64,000 bases of DNA from Pseudidiomarina planktonica (GTDB taxonomy: Bacteria > Pseudomonadota > Gammaproteobacteria > Enterobacterales > Alteromonadaceae). The notes beneath the pieces are model-generated. The model was not told where the DNA came from. It ran no database searches and saw only the letters and a list, made by a program, of their open reading frames with translations. Position 1 is the stretch's first letter, and each line of letters opens with the position of its first letter. A program made the position numbers and the translations under genes. Positions 25,561-36,359 of the stretch are shown piece after piece. The DNA lies in contig NZ_FXWH01000001.1 in the NCBI RefSeq assembly GCF_900177775.1, positions 62,001-126,000 on the forward strand. The letters run 5' to 3'.

Positions 25561-27531
25561 ATGCTGAAACTATTATTTACAGCTCGATTCCTTGTTGCGC
25601 TAAGCGTCGCATCCAGCAGCGTTTTGCTGGCACCCATGAGTGTGGCCGATACCCAGACGAGTGCGTCAGCAGTTACCAGCGAACAGCTGGAGCAGCAGCG
25701 CGAGTTGTTCCGCAAGGCCGAGTATGCGGCACGGCGCGGACGCTTAAGTGAATATCGGCTGTTGCTGAACGAATTGGGCGACTATCCGTTAACACCTTAT
25801 TTAGAGTTAGAGCGCCTGCAGCAGGTAGGTTACTTAGCGAATGAAGATCGCGTATTAGATTTTTTAAAGGCTTACGACGGCACACCGCTCGACTGGCAAC
25901 TGCGTCAACCCTGGCTGGACTATTTGGCTAGCAACAATGAGCAAACGCGCTTCTTACGAGATTTTAAGCCACCCGGAACCACTGAACACCGTTGTTATAA
26001 TTTGCAATTTCAGTTCCAGCAACAGCTGATGCCGGGCGAGGCGTTTCATCGGGCGGTAGGGCAGTTGTGGCTTACCGGCGAATCATTACCAAGCGCCTGC
26101 GATAAAATTCTCAAATGGTGGGCCGACGCCGGACACCGCACTCCTGATATGGTGTGGCAGCGCGTTAAGTTGGCAGCGGAAGGCGGCAACCATACCTTGC
26201 TGCCTTATCTGGCCGGCTTACTGCCAGCCGAACAAACCTATTTGGCGCACGTTTATCACATGATGCGCCGCGATCCCAGTAAGGTTACTCGGTTATCCTT
26301 GTTTCAAGCTGGTGAAGACACTGCCGAACAAGCGGCTATTGCAACCTATGCGTACGGTAGACTGATTTGGCGCGACCCCGATTTAGCTCTGCAGAACTGG
26401 CCTGAAGCCGAGGAGTTTTTTGAATTCTCGGCTGAGCAGCTGGACGAAGTAACCCAAAAATTTGCGTTGGCGCTGAGCAATAAGAACCATCCTGAATCTA
26501 GTGTGTGGCAGGCGAAAGTTCCGCTACATAATGCCAGTGAAGCGGTACTGCAGTGGAGACTTGCAGATTTACTGCGGCAGCAGGATTTCAGTACGCTCTC
26601 GCAACTCATTAATCAGCTTCCGGCTGCTGTTGCGCAAGGGAATCAGTGGCGTTACTGGCAAGCACGGGCATTGCTTGAGCAGGGCGATGAATTGGCTGCG
26701 CAGGCATTGTTGCAACAATTAGCACAGGAGCGTCATTACTATGGTTTCATGGCCGCTGCTCACCTACAGTTGCCAGCTTCACTGGAAGCAAAAAACATAG
26801 AGTACAGCCCGTTGCAGCTGGATATTGTCAGACAGCATCCAGCGGCTATCCGCGCCTACGAATTTCTACAAATGGGGCGCGGCCTAGAGGCGCGGCGGGA
26901 ATGGAATTACTTACTGTCGCAGCTCACGGCTGAGCAGCAACAGCATGCGGCGGTGTTAGCGAATGAATGGGAATGGCATGATCAGGCTATTTTTGGCTTG
27001 GCGGCTATTGGTCACTTTGATGCGGTACAGCTGCGCTTCCCACTTGCCTATTACGATGTGCTCAGCAGCTTTTCTAAGAACGCCGGCATTGATGAATCCT
27101 GGGCGTTGGCTATTACCCGCCGGGAAAGTGCTTTTCGTGCGGATGCTTTTTCCTCAGCTGGCGCCCGCGGTTTAATGCAGATTTTGCCGTCCACGGCTAA
27201 ATACCTGCACAAGCAAGACGTTAGCCGTACTCAGTTGCACGCACCAGGCTTCAATGTGCGCCTGGGCACCCGCTATTTGGGTGAGCTACAAACACGCATG
27301 CAGGACAACTGGGTGCTTGCCACCGCTTCTTACAATGCGGGTATTTACCGGGTGCGGGAATGGTTGCCGGAAACCGCCATGCCAGTGGATATTTGGATTG
27401 AGACCATTCCCTACAAAGAAACCCGTGAGTACGTAAAAAACGTCTTGGCTTATCAGCAGATCTACAGCATGCTGTTGGGTGATAATCGTAATCTTTTCAA
27501 TGAACTGGTTGATATGAATATTCGTCGTTAG
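25561..27531 (+). CDS. slt: Soluble lytic murein transglycosylase
   Basis: Periplasmic enzyme that cleaves peptidoglycan glycan strands, forming 1,6-anhydro-muramic ends. 656 residues (E. coli Slt70: 645). A signal peptide (about residues 1-29) precedes a long superhelical U-shaped domain up to about residue 480. The C-terminal goose-lysozyme-like domain has AITRRESAFRADAFSSAGA with catalytic Glu522, then GLMQILPSTAKYL and ASYNAGIYRVREWL. No clear Shine-Dalgarno sequence precedes the ATG at 25561, but later methionines would lose the signal peptide. It is divergent from fadBA and leads into pepQ after 10 bases. Confidence 0.95.
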   Translation: MLKLLFTARFLVALSVASSSVLLAPMSVADTQTSASAVTSEQLEQQRELFRKAEYAARRGRLSEYRLLLNELGDYPLTPYLELERLQQVGYLANEDRVLDFLKAYDGTPLDWQLRQPWLDYLASNNEQTRFLRDFKPPGTTEHRCYNLQFQFQQQLMPGEAFHRAVGQLWLTGESLPSACDKILKWWADAGHRTPDMVWQRVKLAAEGGNHTLLPYLAGLLPAEQTYLAHVYHMMRRDPSKVTRLSLFQAGEDTAEQAAIATYAYGRLIWRDPDLALQNWPEAEEFFEFSAEQLDEVTQKFALALSNKNHPESSVWQAKVPLHNASEAVLQWRLADLLRQQDFSTLSQLINQLPAAVAQGNQWRYWQARALLEQGDELAAQALLQQLAQERHYYGFMAAAHLQLPASLEAKNIEYSPLQLDIVRQHPAAIRAYEFLQMGRGLEARREWNYLLSQLTAEQQQHAAVLANEWEWHDQAIFGLAAIGHFDAVQLRFPLAYYDVLSSFSKNAGIDESWALAITRRESAFRADAFSSAGARGLMQILPSTAKYLHKQDVSRTQLHAPGFNVRLGTRYLGELQTRMQDNWVLATASYNAGIYRVREWLPETAMPVDIWIETIPYKETREYVKNVLAYQQIYSMLLGDNRNLFNELVDMNIRR

Positions 27532-27541
27532 GGAGCGAACC

Positions 27542-28873
27542 ATGAATCTGGCGAGTTTATTACCGCGCTTTGAGGCCCATGTTGCCACACAGCTGCAACG
27601 TGCTGAGCAAGTACTGGAACGTGAAAACCTGGAATTACTGGCCATTCACTCCGGACAAATCAAGCGTCAGTTCCTGGATGACATGGACTACCCCTTCAAG
27701 GCGAACCCTTTATTTAAAGCCTGGTGCCCACTTGACGATGTGCCACACTGTTGGCTGTTGATTAGTCGTGAGCAACGTCCGCGTTTAGTTATTCTGCAGC
27801 CAGACGATTTTTGGCATTATCAGCCGCCCATTCTGCAGGCCGACTGGTTACATGTGTTTGACGTCGTCACTATTAAGTCCCCCGAAGCTATTGAGCAGGT
27901 ACTGCCTTACGATAAAGTTCGTAGTGCTTATCTGGGCGAGCATGTTGAAGTTGCCAAGGCGCTGGGGTTTGAACATATAAACCCGGATCCGGTGCTGAAC
28001 TTTCTGCATTATCACCGTTTATTTAAAACTGACTATGAATTGGAGTGCATGCGCCACGCCAATCAAATAGCTGTGCGTGGTCATCATGCGGCGCGCCAGA
28101 GCTTTCTTGATGGTGGTTCTGAGTTCGATTGTTTACTGGCTTACATGCAGGCCACCGGGCAGGGCGAGAACGATGCCCCTTATGGGCATATTATTGGCCA
28201 GAACGAACATGCGGCGGTATTGCACTATATGGTGCAGTCACGGCAGCGCCTGACCCCGGGGCAGCGCCATTCCATGCTAATTGACGCAGGCGCCAATTAT
28301 AACGGTTATGCCGCCGATATTACCCGTACCTACAGCGCCCGCGAAGACGAATTCGGTGAGTTAGTAGCGGCGCTTGATCAAGTTACCCTGGCGCTAATAG
28401 ATTTATTAAAGCCAGGCACCCGGTTTGGTGATTTACATGCGCTGGCGCATGAGCAAATTGCCAAACTTCTGTATGCTTACGGCTTTGTGAAACTGTCACC
28501 AGAGGCTATTGTGGCGCAGAAAATTTCACAGGTGTTTTTGCCGCACGGATTGGGCCACAGCTTGGGCCTGCAGGTACATGATGTGGGTGGTACTATGCTG
28601 GATGAGCGCGGTACGAACATACCACCGCCGGACGAGTTCCCAACCTTGCGCACCACCAGAACGGTGGAGCCTCGTCAGGTTTATACCATTGAGCCGGGCT
28701 TGTACTTTATTGACAGCCTGCTGGGCAAACTAAAAGCTTCGCCACAAGCTAAGCATGTGGACTGGCAGCGGGTTGACGCCTTCCGTCGCTATGGTGGCGT
28801 ACGTATTGAAGACAATATTATTGTGCATCGTGAGCGCAACGAGAACATGACCCGAGCGAATGGCTTAAATTAA
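27542..28873 (+). CDS. pepQ: Xaa-Pro dipeptidase PepQ
   Basis: Metallopeptidase that hydrolyses dipeptides with C-terminal proline; some members also hydrolyse organophosphates. 443 residues, the same as E. coli. The pita-bread catalytic domain supplies metal ligands in DAGANYNGYAADITRTYS, HGLGHSLGLQVHD and YTIEPGLYF, and the final Glu in GGVRIEDNIIV. It is followed by yigZ after 3 bases, and then trkH, the same order as in E. coli (pepQ-yigZ-trkH). Confidence 0.97.
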   Translation: MNLASLLPRFEAHVATQLQRAEQVLERENLELLAIHSGQIKRQFLDDMDYPFKANPLFKAWCPLDDVPHCWLLISREQRPRLVILQPDDFWHYQPPILQADWLHVFDVVTIKSPEAIEQVLPYDKVRSAYLGEHVEVAKALGFEHINPDPVLNFLHYHRLFKTDYELECMRHANQIAVRGHHAARQSFLDGGSEFDCLLAYMQATGQGENDAPYGHIIGQNEHAAVLHYMVQSRQRLTPGQRHSMLIDAGANYNGYAADITRTYSAREDEFGELVAALDQVTLALIDLLKPGTRFGDLHALAHEQIAKLLYAYGFVKLSPEAIVAQKISQVFLPHGLGHSLGLQVHDVGGTMLDERGTNIPPPDEFPTLRTTRTVEPRQVYTIEPGLYFIDSLLGKLKASPQAKHVDWQRVDAFRRYGGVRIEDNIIVHRERNENMTRANGLN

Positions 28874-28876
28874 GCT

Positions 28877-29491
28877 GTGGCCGGCTATAGGATTCCGCAA
28901 ACAACCATTGCGCATGAATTGTTAGTAAAAGGCAGCCGCTTTATTGCGGTGGTTGGGCATACGCCGTCAGTAGCAGCACGGCGGCAGTTTGTGCAAGAGG
29001 CGCAGCAGAGTTGGCCACAAGCCAGCCATTATTGTTTAGCGGCCATTACCGGCGCGCCAAACCATGAGCAGAGCTATGCCATGAGTGATGATGGTGAGCC
29101 CAGCGGTACGGCCGGTCGGCCTATGCTGCAGGTGCTGATGAAGCAAGAGGTGGGTGAAGTTACCGCAGTGGTAGTGCGTTACTTTGGTGGCACGAAGTTA
29201 GGTACGGGCGGGCTTCAACGTGCCTATTCGCAGGTGGTGGTTGAAGCGATGCAGTTGCTGCAAACTACAGTGAAAGTGCTGCGCAACGAGTATATTTTGT
29301 GTTTCGATTATGCCGATCAAGCGGCTGTAGATTATGCTATGGGTCAATTTGACGCCAAGCTGGGTACCGCAGAGTACCTGCAACAGGTAAAGTTAACGCT
29401 GGAACTGGAACCTGAAAAGGTTGATGCATTTAATCAGGTGTTGCACGGGCAAACGCAAGGTCGTGTCACCTTACAACCGCAAGAGGACTAA
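28877..29491 (+). CDS. yigZ: IMPACT family protein YigZ
   Basis: A 204-residue member of the YigZ/IMPACT family, proposed to influence translation; its molecular role in bacteria is unsettled. The N-terminal domain carries KGSRFIAVVGHT, YAMSDDGEPSGTAGRPML and VVRYFGGTKLGTGGLQRAY, the family signature. The C-terminal DUF1949-like domain follows. The start is GTG at 28877, three bases after pepQ. It lies in the conserved pepQ-yigZ-trkH cluster. Confidence 0.95.
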   Translation: MAGYRIPQTTIAHELLVKGSRFIAVVGHTPSVAARRQFVQEAQQSWPQASHYCLAAITGAPNHEQSYAMSDDGEPSGTAGRPMLQVLMKQEVGEVTAVVVRYFGGTKLGTGGLQRAYSQVVVEAMQLLQTTVKVLRNEYILCFDYADQAAVDYAMGQFDAKLGTAEYLQQVKLTLELEPEKVDAFNQVLHGQTQGRVTLQPQED

Positions 29492-29493
29492 CC

Positions 29494-30945
29494 GTGCGTT
29501 ATCGCGGCATCTTACGAATTCTGGGCTTATTGATTTGTTTGTTTAGTTTGACCCTGCTGCCACCGGCAGTAGTTGCTGTTATCTATGAAGATGGCGGCGG
29601 TTTGGCGTTCCTGTTTAGTTTTATTTTAAGCTTAGCGGTAGGCTTTATTGTGTGGTACCCGCAGCGCAGTTATCGCGCTGATTTAAAGGCCCGCGATGGC
29701 TTTTTGCTAACCGTATTGTTTTGGACGGTACTTGGCGCGGTGGGTATGCTGCCATTGATTTTTACCCAGGAATTGCCGCTGTCTATTACCGACGCTGCGT
29801 TCGAGTCGTTTTCGGGATTAACCACTACCGGTGCGACTATCCTTACCGGAATCGAGACCCTGCCACACAGTATTTTGTTCTACCGGCAGCAGCTGCAGTG
29901 GTTGGGCGGTATGGGTATTATCGTGTTAGCTGTGGCGATTCTGCCGATGCTGGGCATTGGTGGTATGCAGCTGTACCGGGCGGAAATGCCTGGTCCGCTG
30001 AAAGACTCCAAAATGACCCCCCGAATTGCCGATACGGCTAAGCATCTTTGGTATATTTATGCCTTTTTAACCATTGCCTGCGCAGTGGCCTACAAGCTAG
30101 CCGGAATGAATTGGTTCGACGCTATTGCGCATTCATTCTCCACCGTAGCCATTGGTGGTTTCTCCACCTACGATGCTAGTATGGGTGCATTTGATAGCGC
30201 CACAATTAACGGTATTTGCGTTTTCTTCTTACTGATATCGGGCATTAATTTTGCGGTTCACTATGCTGCGGTAACCGGGCGCAGTTTATTCAGTTATATG
30301 CGCGACCCCGAATGCCGGGCATTTTTCACCTTGCAAGCCGCGCTTATACTCATTGTGTTTTTAACTGTGCTTGGTCATGGCTTGTATGACGACGTGGGCA
30401 CCGCTTTTGATCAAGCACTGTTTCAGGCGGTTTCGATAAGTACCACGGCCGGCTTCGCAACTGCAGATTTTTCTGCCTGGCCGCTTTTCTTACCCATTTT
30501 GCTGCTATTCGCCAGCTTTATCGGTGGTAGTGCAGGGTCAACCGCCGGTGGCCTGAAAGTAGTGCGGGTATTGCTGCTGTTCCGGCAGGGTGTACGTGAA
30601 TTAAACCGGCTGGTGCACCCTCGGGCCGTTTACTCAGTAAAGCTGGGCGACCGAGCCTTGTCAAGTCGCGTTGTGGAAGCTGTATGGGGCTTTTTCTCGG
30701 CTTACGCGCTGGTATTTATTGTGATTATGCTGGGCTTGTTGGCAACCGGGCTGGACGATTTAACAGCGTTCTCGGCTACCGCAGCCTGCCTGAACAACCT
30801 TGGCCCGGGGCTGGGAGCCGTGGCGGCTAACTACGCCAGCATTTCTGACACGGCGAAGTGGCTGCTGGTGTTAGCTATGCTATTTGGCCGGTTGGAAGTG
30901 TTTACTTTGCTGGTGTTATTAACCCCCGCATTCTGGCGTTCTTAA
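29494..30945 (+). CDS. trkH: Trk system potassium uptake protein TrkH
   Basis: Inner-membrane K+ channel subunit gated by the cytoplasmic TrkA ring. 483 residues, as in E. coli. About ten membrane helices and four pore-loop repeats are visible, including SFSGLTTTGATIL, HSFSTVAIGGFSTYDAS, QAVSISTTAGFATADFS and ATAACLNNLGPGLGAVA. These supply the selectivity filter. The start is GTG at 29494, two bases after yigZ. TrkA lies just downstream on the opposite strand, 36 bases away, so channel and gate are convergent neighbours. Confidence 0.97.
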   Translation: MRYRGILRILGLLICLFSLTLLPPAVVAVIYEDGGGLAFLFSFILSLAVGFIVWYPQRSYRADLKARDGFLLTVLFWTVLGAVGMLPLIFTQELPLSITDAAFESFSGLTTTGATILTGIETLPHSILFYRQQLQWLGGMGIIVLAVAILPMLGIGGMQLYRAEMPGPLKDSKMTPRIADTAKHLWYIYAFLTIACAVAYKLAGMNWFDAIAHSFSTVAIGGFSTYDASMGAFDSATINGICVFFLLISGINFAVHYAAVTGRSLFSYMRDPECRAFFTLQAALILIVFLTVLGHGLYDDVGTAFDQALFQAVSISTTAGFATADFSAWPLFLPILLLFASFIGGSAGSTAGGLKVVRVLLLFRQGVRELNRLVHPRAVYSVKLGDRALSSRVVEAVWGFFSAYALVFIVIMLGLLATGLDDLTAFSATAACLNNLGPGLGAVAANYASISDTAKWLLVLAMLFGRLEVFTLLVLLTPAFWRS

Positions 30946-30981
30946 CTGCTGAAAGCAGTCTGCTGAGAATGCGGAAGTTGC

Positions 30982-32358
30982 TTAGAAGAATATAGCGCTA
31001 GGTTCGAACAGGCGTTCAACCTCACGAATATATTTCTTATCAACTAAGAACAGAATCACGTGGTCGTCTGATTGCAGCATAGTGTCATCATGGGCAATCA
31101 GCACCTCGCTGCCGCGCACAATAGCGCCTATGGTGGTGCCTGGTGGTAGTTTGATTTCACCAACCGCTTTGCCAACTACTTTAGATGTACTTTCGTCGCC
31201 GTGCGCAATAGCTTCAATGGCTTCCGCGGCACCTTTACGCAGCGAGTACACATTCACAATATCGCCGCGACGAACATGGGTAAGCAGCGCCGAAATAGTA
31301 GCGCGCTGTGGTGAAATAGCGATATCAATTTCACCCCCTTGCACCAAATCAACGTAAGCGCTGCGCTGAATCAGCACCATAGTTTTTTTCGCGCCCATAC
31401 GCTTGGCCAGCATGGCCGACATGATGTTGGCTTCGTCGTCGTTGGTCACCGCAATAAATACGTCGGTGTCCTCTACATGTTCTTCCAGCAACAGCTTCTG
31501 ATCAGACGCATCGCCATTAAACACCAGCGTATGACTAAGCCGCTGTGAGAGCATTTCAGCACGCTCTAAGGATTGTTCAATGAGCTTCACCCGGTGGGTA
31601 TCTTCCAGCTGGGTGGCTAAACCTTCACCAATATTACCGCCGCCCACTATCATAATGCGCCGATATTGATTCTCGAGCTTCTGCAGCTCTTCCATTACCG
31701 TACGAATGTGGCGTGTGTCAGCTATAAAGAACACCTCATCGTCGGCTTCAATAATGGTGGTGCCCATGGGCTTAATAGGTTGCCCCTGGCGGAAAATAGC
31801 AGCGACGCGAGTATCTATATTTGGAATATGCTGTTTTAAATGGGAAATAGCGTGGCCCACCAGTTTGCCGCCGTAATAGGCGCGAACCGCCACTAAGCTG
31901 GCACGTCCGCCGGCAAATTCCATCACCTGCAGTGCGCCGGGGTAGTCTACTAAGCGTTTGATATAACTGGTAACCAACTGCTCAGGCGAAATAATGTGGT
32001 CAACCGGAATGTCCTGGTTGTGGAACAAGCGGTCTTTATAGGCAATGAAAGCTTCGGAACGAATTCGGGCAATTTTGGTTGGCGTATTAAATAGGGTGTA
32101 GGCAATTTGGCACGCCAACATATTGGTTTCATCGCTGGGGGTTACCGCAATCAGTAAGTCAGCATCTTCGGCGCCGGCACGCTCAAGCACTTCGGGGTGC
32201 GAGCCATGACCTTCCACTACGCGCAGATCATATTTGTCGGCAAGCTCCTGCAGCAGGCGTTTGTCGGTATCAACAATAGTAATGTCGTTCTTTTCGCCAA
32301 CCAGGTTTTCGGCTAGTGTGCCACCAACCTGACCGCCGCCTAGAATAATGATCTTCAT
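30982..32358 (-). CDS. trkA: Trk system potassium uptake protein TrkA
   Basis: Cytosolic NAD(H)-binding regulator that gates TrkH. 458 residues, as in E. coli. It has two tandem RCK_N/RCK_C units. The first Rossmann motif is [16 protein letters not shown] at the N-terminus, and the second is [16 protein letters not shown] near residue 235. The start ATG overlaps the rsmB stop (ATGA), so it is the last gene of the leftward def-fmt-rsmB-trkA operon, the same order as in E. coli. Confidence 0.98.
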   Translation of the reverse strand: MKIIILGGGQVGGTLAENLVGEKNDITIVDTDKRLLQELADKYDLRVVEGHGSHPEVLERAGAEDADLLIAVTPSDETNMLACQIAYTLFNTPTKIARIRSEAFIAYKDRLFHNQDIPVDHIISPEQLVTSYIKRLVDYPGALQVMEFAGGRASLVAVRAYYGGKLVGHAISHLKQHIPNIDTRVAAIFRQGQPIKPMGTTIIEADDEVFFIADTRHIRTVMEELQKLENQYRRIMIVGGGNIGEGLATQLEDTHRVKLIEQSLERAEMLSQRLSHTLVFNGDASDQKLLLEEHVEDTDVFIAVTNDDEANIMSAMLAKRMGAKKTMVLIQRSAYVDLVQGGEIDIAISPQRATISALLTHVRRGDIVNVYSLRKGAAEAIEAIAHGDESTSKVVGKAVGEIKLPPGTTIGAIVRGSEVLIAHDDTMLQSDDHVILFLVDKKYIREVERLFEPSAIFF

Positions 32359-33665
32359 TTACGTTTTTCCAGTTTCGCGTAGTAAAAGCCGTCGCCACCT
32401 GCCTGTCCGGGAATAAACTGCAAGTCGCGCTGCGGGCCCTCGGTGAGTGAACACCATATCGCATCCTCGTGGTTTTCCACAAAAGATTTGATTTGTTTAT
32501 GGTTTTCCTCAGGCAGTATAGAACAGGTTGCATATAACAGGGTGCCACCAGGGGCCAGCACCGACCACATGCTGTTCAGAATATCTGCCTGAATAGCGAC
32601 CAAGGTATCAATGTCGCTGGCGCGGCGTAACCACTTAATGTCGGGGTGACGGCGAATAACGCCGGTAGCCGAGCAGGGTGCGTCCAGCAAAATACGTTGG
32701 AACGGCGTGCCGTCCCACCAGGTTTTGGGTTCGCTGGCATCAGCACAAAGGACTTTCGCCGATAGCTGCAGGCGGGTCAGGTTTTCGCTCACCCGCGTTA
32801 GTCGCTGGGCATCGCTATCCAGCGCAATAACCTGACCGAGGTCTTGGTTGGTTTCCAGAATATGAGCGGTTTTTCCGCCGGGAGCAGCGCAGCAGTCGAG
32901 CACCCGGTCGCCACTTTGCGCACCCAGCAACAAAGCAGCGCGTTGGGCAGCAACGTCCTGTACCGACACCTGCCCTTGTTCAAAGCCTGGTAGTTGGCTT
33001 ACGTCTACAGGTTGCGCTAAGCGAATCGCGGTTGGAACTTCGCTTGATAATTCGGCAGCGATATCGGCATGGCGTAACCGCGCTAAATAGGCTGGCGCGT
33101 CAACTTTTGCCGTGTTTACCCGCAACCACATGGGCGCTTGCTCATTATTGGCTGCAACAACGTCCCGCCACTGCTGCGGATAAGCTTCCTGAATACGTTC
33201 TAGCAGCCAGCGTGGATGCGCGTGAGCAAGCTCTTTCCGTGCTGCGGCTTTAGCTAACAGCTCTTCCTGCTGCCGTAACAAATTACGTAGTACGCCGTTA
33301 ACTAAGCCTTTTTGTCGGCTACGGCCTAACAACATGGCAGCATCAACGGTTGCCGCAACGGCCGCATGAGGCGAGGTAGACAGTGCCAGGATCTGACAGG
33401 TACCAACCAGTAGCAGGTAATGCAATATTTTAAGCTGGCCTTTGAGTGGCTTTTCCAGCAGCTCCGCCAGTACAAAATTAAATAGTGGCAGCTGGCGCAT
33501 CACGGCGTAGCAAATGCTTTGCACCAAGGCGCGGTCGCGGCCGCTTAATTTTTCCGTTGCCTCTGGAATGGCCTGACTGAGCGAGCGGCCATGCTCCAAT
33601 ACGTCCATAATGGCTTTGGCGGCAGCGGCGCGACTCGCGGCGCCTGATGTTTGGGTGGGGTGCAT
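32355..33665 (-). CDS. rsmB: 16S rRNA (cytosine-967-C5)-methyltransferase
   Basis: SAM-dependent enzyme methylating C967 of 16S rRNA. 436 residues (E. coli 429). The N-terminal NusB-like RNA-binding domain spans about residues 1-145. The catalytic domain has the SAM motif [16 protein letters not shown] and two active-site cysteines in [19 protein letters not shown] and [13 protein letters not shown]. The ATG at 33665 is two bases after the fmt stop; an earlier in-frame codon at 33719 would overlap fmt and lacks family similarity. Confidence 0.96.
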   Translation of the reverse strand: MHPTQTSGAASRAAAAKAIMDVLEHGRSLSQAIPEATEKLSGRDRALVQSICYAVMRQLPLFNFVLAELLEKPLKGQLKILHYLLLVGTCQILALSTSPHAAVAATVDAAMLLGRSRQKGLVNGVLRNLLRQQEELLAKAAARKELAHAHPRWLLERIQEAYPQQWRDVVAANNEQAPMWLRVNTAKVDAPAYLARLRHADIAAELSSEVPTAIRLAQPVDVSQLPGFEQGQVSVQDVAAQRAALLLGAQSGDRVLDCCAAPGGKTAHILETNQDLGQVIALDSDAQRLTRVSENLTRLQLSAKVLCADASEPKTWWDGTPFQRILLDAPCSATGVIRRHPDIKWLRRASDIDTLVAIQADILNSMWSVLAPGGTLLYATCSILPEENHKQIKSFVENHEDAIWCSLTEGPQRDLQFIPGQAGGDGFYYAKLEKRK

Positions 33666-33667
33666 AA

Positions 33668-34621
33668 TTAAGAGTCCGTTGGCGTGGGTAACGCCAATAC
33701 CTGGCCGGGCGTAAACCAACTTGCTCTGCCATTTAAAAAGGCTGCGGCGGGCATGGCTTTCTTACCCGGTGGTTGCAGCTCAGTAATGCGTAGCGCACCG
33801 TCACTTGTTTGAATCACAATGCCTGACTTATCGGCCTGTAAAATGGTACCCGGAGCTTTATTGGCATCGGCTTGAACCTCGGCTTGCCAAACCTTCACTA
33901 CACCTTCTGGCAAGGCCAGCCAACTTACCGGCCAGGGGTTGAAGGCGCGAATATGACGCTCCAACACTGCTGCTGGCTGACTCCAGTTGAGCTCGGCCTC
34001 GGCCTTGTCTAATTTATGTGCGTAAGTTGCCTGACTGTCGTCTTGCGGCTGCTGCTGTTGTTGCAGGGCCGGCAGGTTAGCCAGAGTTTCTAATAACGCA
34101 GGAGGGCCGAAGTTGGCCATTTTTTCATACAGGCTGGCCGAGGTTTCATTGGCCGCCAGTTCTATTTCTTTTTGCAGCAGCACCGGCCCCGTATCAAGTC
34201 CGGCTGCCATTTGCATAATAGCGATGCCCGACTGCTGATCGCCGTTCCAGATAGCGCGTTGGATGGGAGCAGCACCACGCCAGCGTGGTAACAGGGAGCC
34301 ATGCACGTTAATACAGCCATGGGTAGGCATATCCAGCACCGCTTGCGGCAGTATTAAGCCGTAAGCCACAACTATCATCACGTCAGCGTTATAACTGGCT
34401 AATTGCCGTTGTGCGCTGGCGTCTTTCAGTGACTGGGGCTGTTCAACCGGCAGGTTATGCGTTAATGCGAGTTGCTTTACGGCACTGGCTTGAGGTTTCT
34501 TGCCTCGCCCCGCAGCACGATCAGGTTGCGTATAAACTGCAACAATGTCGTGCCCGGCGCCAAGTAGTGCTTCTAAATGCTGTGCCGCAAACGGGGGCGT
34601 TCCAGCGAAAATAATGCGCAT
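33668..34621 (-). CDS. fmt: Methionyl-tRNA formyltransferase
   Basis: Formylates initiator Met-tRNA using 10-formyl-tetrahydrofolate. 317 residues (E. coli 315). The N-terminus [20 protein letters not shown] and the catalytic region [19 protein letters not shown] are family hallmarks, followed by [13 protein letters not shown]. The C-terminal beta-barrel binds tRNA. It sits two bases after def and two before rsmB. Its product is the partner of the deformylase made from the preceding gene. Confidence 0.98.
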   Translation of the reverse strand: MRIIFAGTPPFAAQHLEALLGAGHDIVAVYTQPDRAAGRGKKPQASAVKQLALTHNLPVEQPQSLKDASAQRQLASYNADVMIVVAYGLILPQAVLDMPTHGCINVHGSLLPRWRGAAPIQRAIWNGDQQSGIAIMQMAAGLDTGPVLLQKEIELAANETSASLYEKMANFGPPALLETLANLPALQQQQQPQDDSQATYAHKLDKAEAELNWSQPAAVLERHIRAFNPWPVSWLALPEGVVKVWQAEVQADANKAPGTILQADKSGIVIQTSDGALRITELQPPGKKAMPAAAFLNGRASWFTPGQVLALPTPTDS

Positions 34622-34623
34622 AG

Positions 34624-35136
34624 TTACTCAGCCGCTTGTTGCAAGCGTGCTTCTTTTTCCAACTTCTTGCGAATACGGTCGCGTTTTAGCTTAGATAAGT
34701 AATCAACAAACAGCTTGCCATTTAAATGGTCAATTTCGTGTTGAATACAAATCGCTAATAAACCCTCAGCCGTTTTGGTAAATTCCTGTCCGTTTTTGTC
34801 CAATGCTTTGACCGTTACCGTACCGGCGCGGTCGACTTTGGCGTAAACGCCTGGGAAAGATAAACAACCTTCTTCATTGGTGAATTCGCCGTCACGTTCA
34901 ATGATTTCAGGGTTCACAAATACCAGCGGCTCATTTTGATCTTCGCTGCAGTCAGCAACAAACAAGCGTTTGTGTACGTCTACCTGGGTGGCCGCTAAGC
35001 CGACACCCTGAGATTCGTACATGGTTTCAAACATGTCATCAATGGTGGCGCGCAGGGCGTCATCCACTTCAGCAACAGGCTCGGCGAGGGTGCGTAAGCG
35101 TTCATCTGGGTAAGTTAATATTGTCAGTAGGCTCAT
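34624..35136 (-). CDS. def: Peptide deformylase
   Basis: Metallohydrolase removing the formyl group from nascent proteins. 170 residues (E. coli 169). All three motifs are present: [16 protein letters not shown] with the metal-binding Cys, and HEIDHLNG with the two metal-binding His and the catalytic Glu. It begins the leftward def-fmt-rsmB-trkA operon and is divergent from the LysM gene with an 83-base gap. Confidence 0.98.
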   Translation of the reverse strand: MSLLTILTYPDERLRTLAEPVAEVDDALRATIDDMFETMYESQGVGLAATQVDVHKRLFVADCSEDQNEPLVFVNPEIIERDGEFTNEEGCLSFPGVYAKVDRAGTVTVKALDKNGQEFTKTAEGLLAICIQHEIDHLNGKLFVDYLSKLKRDRIRKKLEKEARLQQAAE

Positions 35137-35219
35137 ATCGTTTAATCTAGTTAATTCAGCTATAGTCAGTTTAACTTAAACTGGGGTGTAAAAGACAGTT
35201 TTACAAGGAGCGCAGCCGC

Positions 35220-36323
35220 TTGAACTATGTCACGAAGCAAATAGCCGCATTGTTTATCAGTATGTGTGTTGGTTTAGTCACTTTTACTGCGCACGCCGAC
35301 GTACTGCGAATGCGTGAAGATGCGCCGCAGGAATATGTGGTGAAACCCGGCGATACCCTGTGGGATATCTCGGCACTTTTTCTGGAAGATCCCTGGCGGT
35401 GGCCCGAATTGTGGCAGCACAATGAAGAGGTTGCCAATCCGCACCTGATTTATCCGGGTGACAAGCTTTACCTAAGCTGGCGCGATGGTCGGCCGGTGCT
35501 CACCCGCAAACAAATGCGGGAGCTAACACCAAGCGGCGACATAGTACGCAAATCACAACAGCCATTGAATATGTTCTCGCACAGTATGCTGGAACCTTTT
35601 CTAACCTATCATCAGTTGCTGAGCAACGAAGTTGCTGAGTCGGCCGCCCAAATCATCGGTAACAATACCGCGGCACAGCGCCTATCAGGCCACGCGCCAG
35701 TATTTGTTGAAGGCAGTGAATTGGAAGCTCGCCGGTATGGCATTTTCACGGTAGTGAATGAGTTAGAGCAGGGCGTATTGGTTCGTCACATTGCTGATGT
35801 AAAACTGCAAGGCCAGCAAGACGGGTTATGGCAAGGTGAACTAAGCCGGTTGCAGCGAGAAGTTCGACGCGGCGATTTAGTGCTACCGTTAAGCGACGCC
35901 AGTTATCCATTAAACTACCGTACCGAAAGCGGTGTAAATGGGCTGTCGGGTCAACTGGTTGCCAGCCTGAATAGTCAGTTGCAGCAGGGTAAGTACGACG
36001 TAGTAGTGCTGGACAAAGGCCGTCGAGATGGCGTTGAAGTAGGTCAGCTTTATCAGGCGGTGCGCCCGGGTATTGAGTTACTTATGGGCTACGACCGGCC
36101 GGTAGTGAAAGCCGACGCCGATAAATGGCAACAGCTGGTTGCCGGAACTGGCCGCCAGGTGCAATTACCGGAAGCCGCAACCGCTGAAATGATGGTGGTA
36201 GATACCGCCGAAACCGCAAGCTTTGCCATTATTCTGCGCAGCCACGACTGGCTCAGAATTGGTGACCGTTTTATTGCTTTAAGTAATGACGCTAGTGGTC
36301 AGGAGACTGCTCAGAGCCGCTAA
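35220..36323 (+). CDS. LysM peptidoglycan-binding domain protein
   Basis: A 367-residue exported protein. A signal peptide (about residues 1-26, ending in TAHA) is followed at once by a single LysM domain: EYVVKPGDTLWDISALFLEDPWRWPELW, ending near HLIYPGDKLYLSW. LysM domains bind glycan strands of peptidoglycan. The remaining 280 residues resemble the conserved LysM protein found next to dprA and def in Alteromonadales and Vibrio, with no known enzyme domain. The start is TTG at 35220 with AAGGAG at 35205-35210. It leads into dprA after 36 bases. Confidence 0.88.
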   Translation: MNYVTKQIAALFISMCVGLVTFTAHADVLRMREDAPQEYVVKPGDTLWDISALFLEDPWRWPELWQHNEEVANPHLIYPGDKLYLSWRDGRPVLTRKQMRELTPSGDIVRKSQQPLNMFSHSMLEPFLTYHQLLSNEVAESAAQIIGNNTAAQRLSGHAPVFVEGSELEARRYGIFTVVNELEQGVLVRHIADVKLQGQQDGLWQGELSRLQREVRRGDLVLPLSDASYPLNYRTESGVNGLSGQLVASLNSQLQQGKYDVVVLDKGRRDGVEVGQLYQAVRPGIELLMGYDRPVVKADADKWQQLVAGTGRQVQLPEAATAEMMVVDTAETASFAIILRSHDWLRIGDRFIALSNDASGQETAQSR

Positions 36324-36359
36324 CCAGTTTGGTAATTTGCTAACCACAGGACGTACAGC

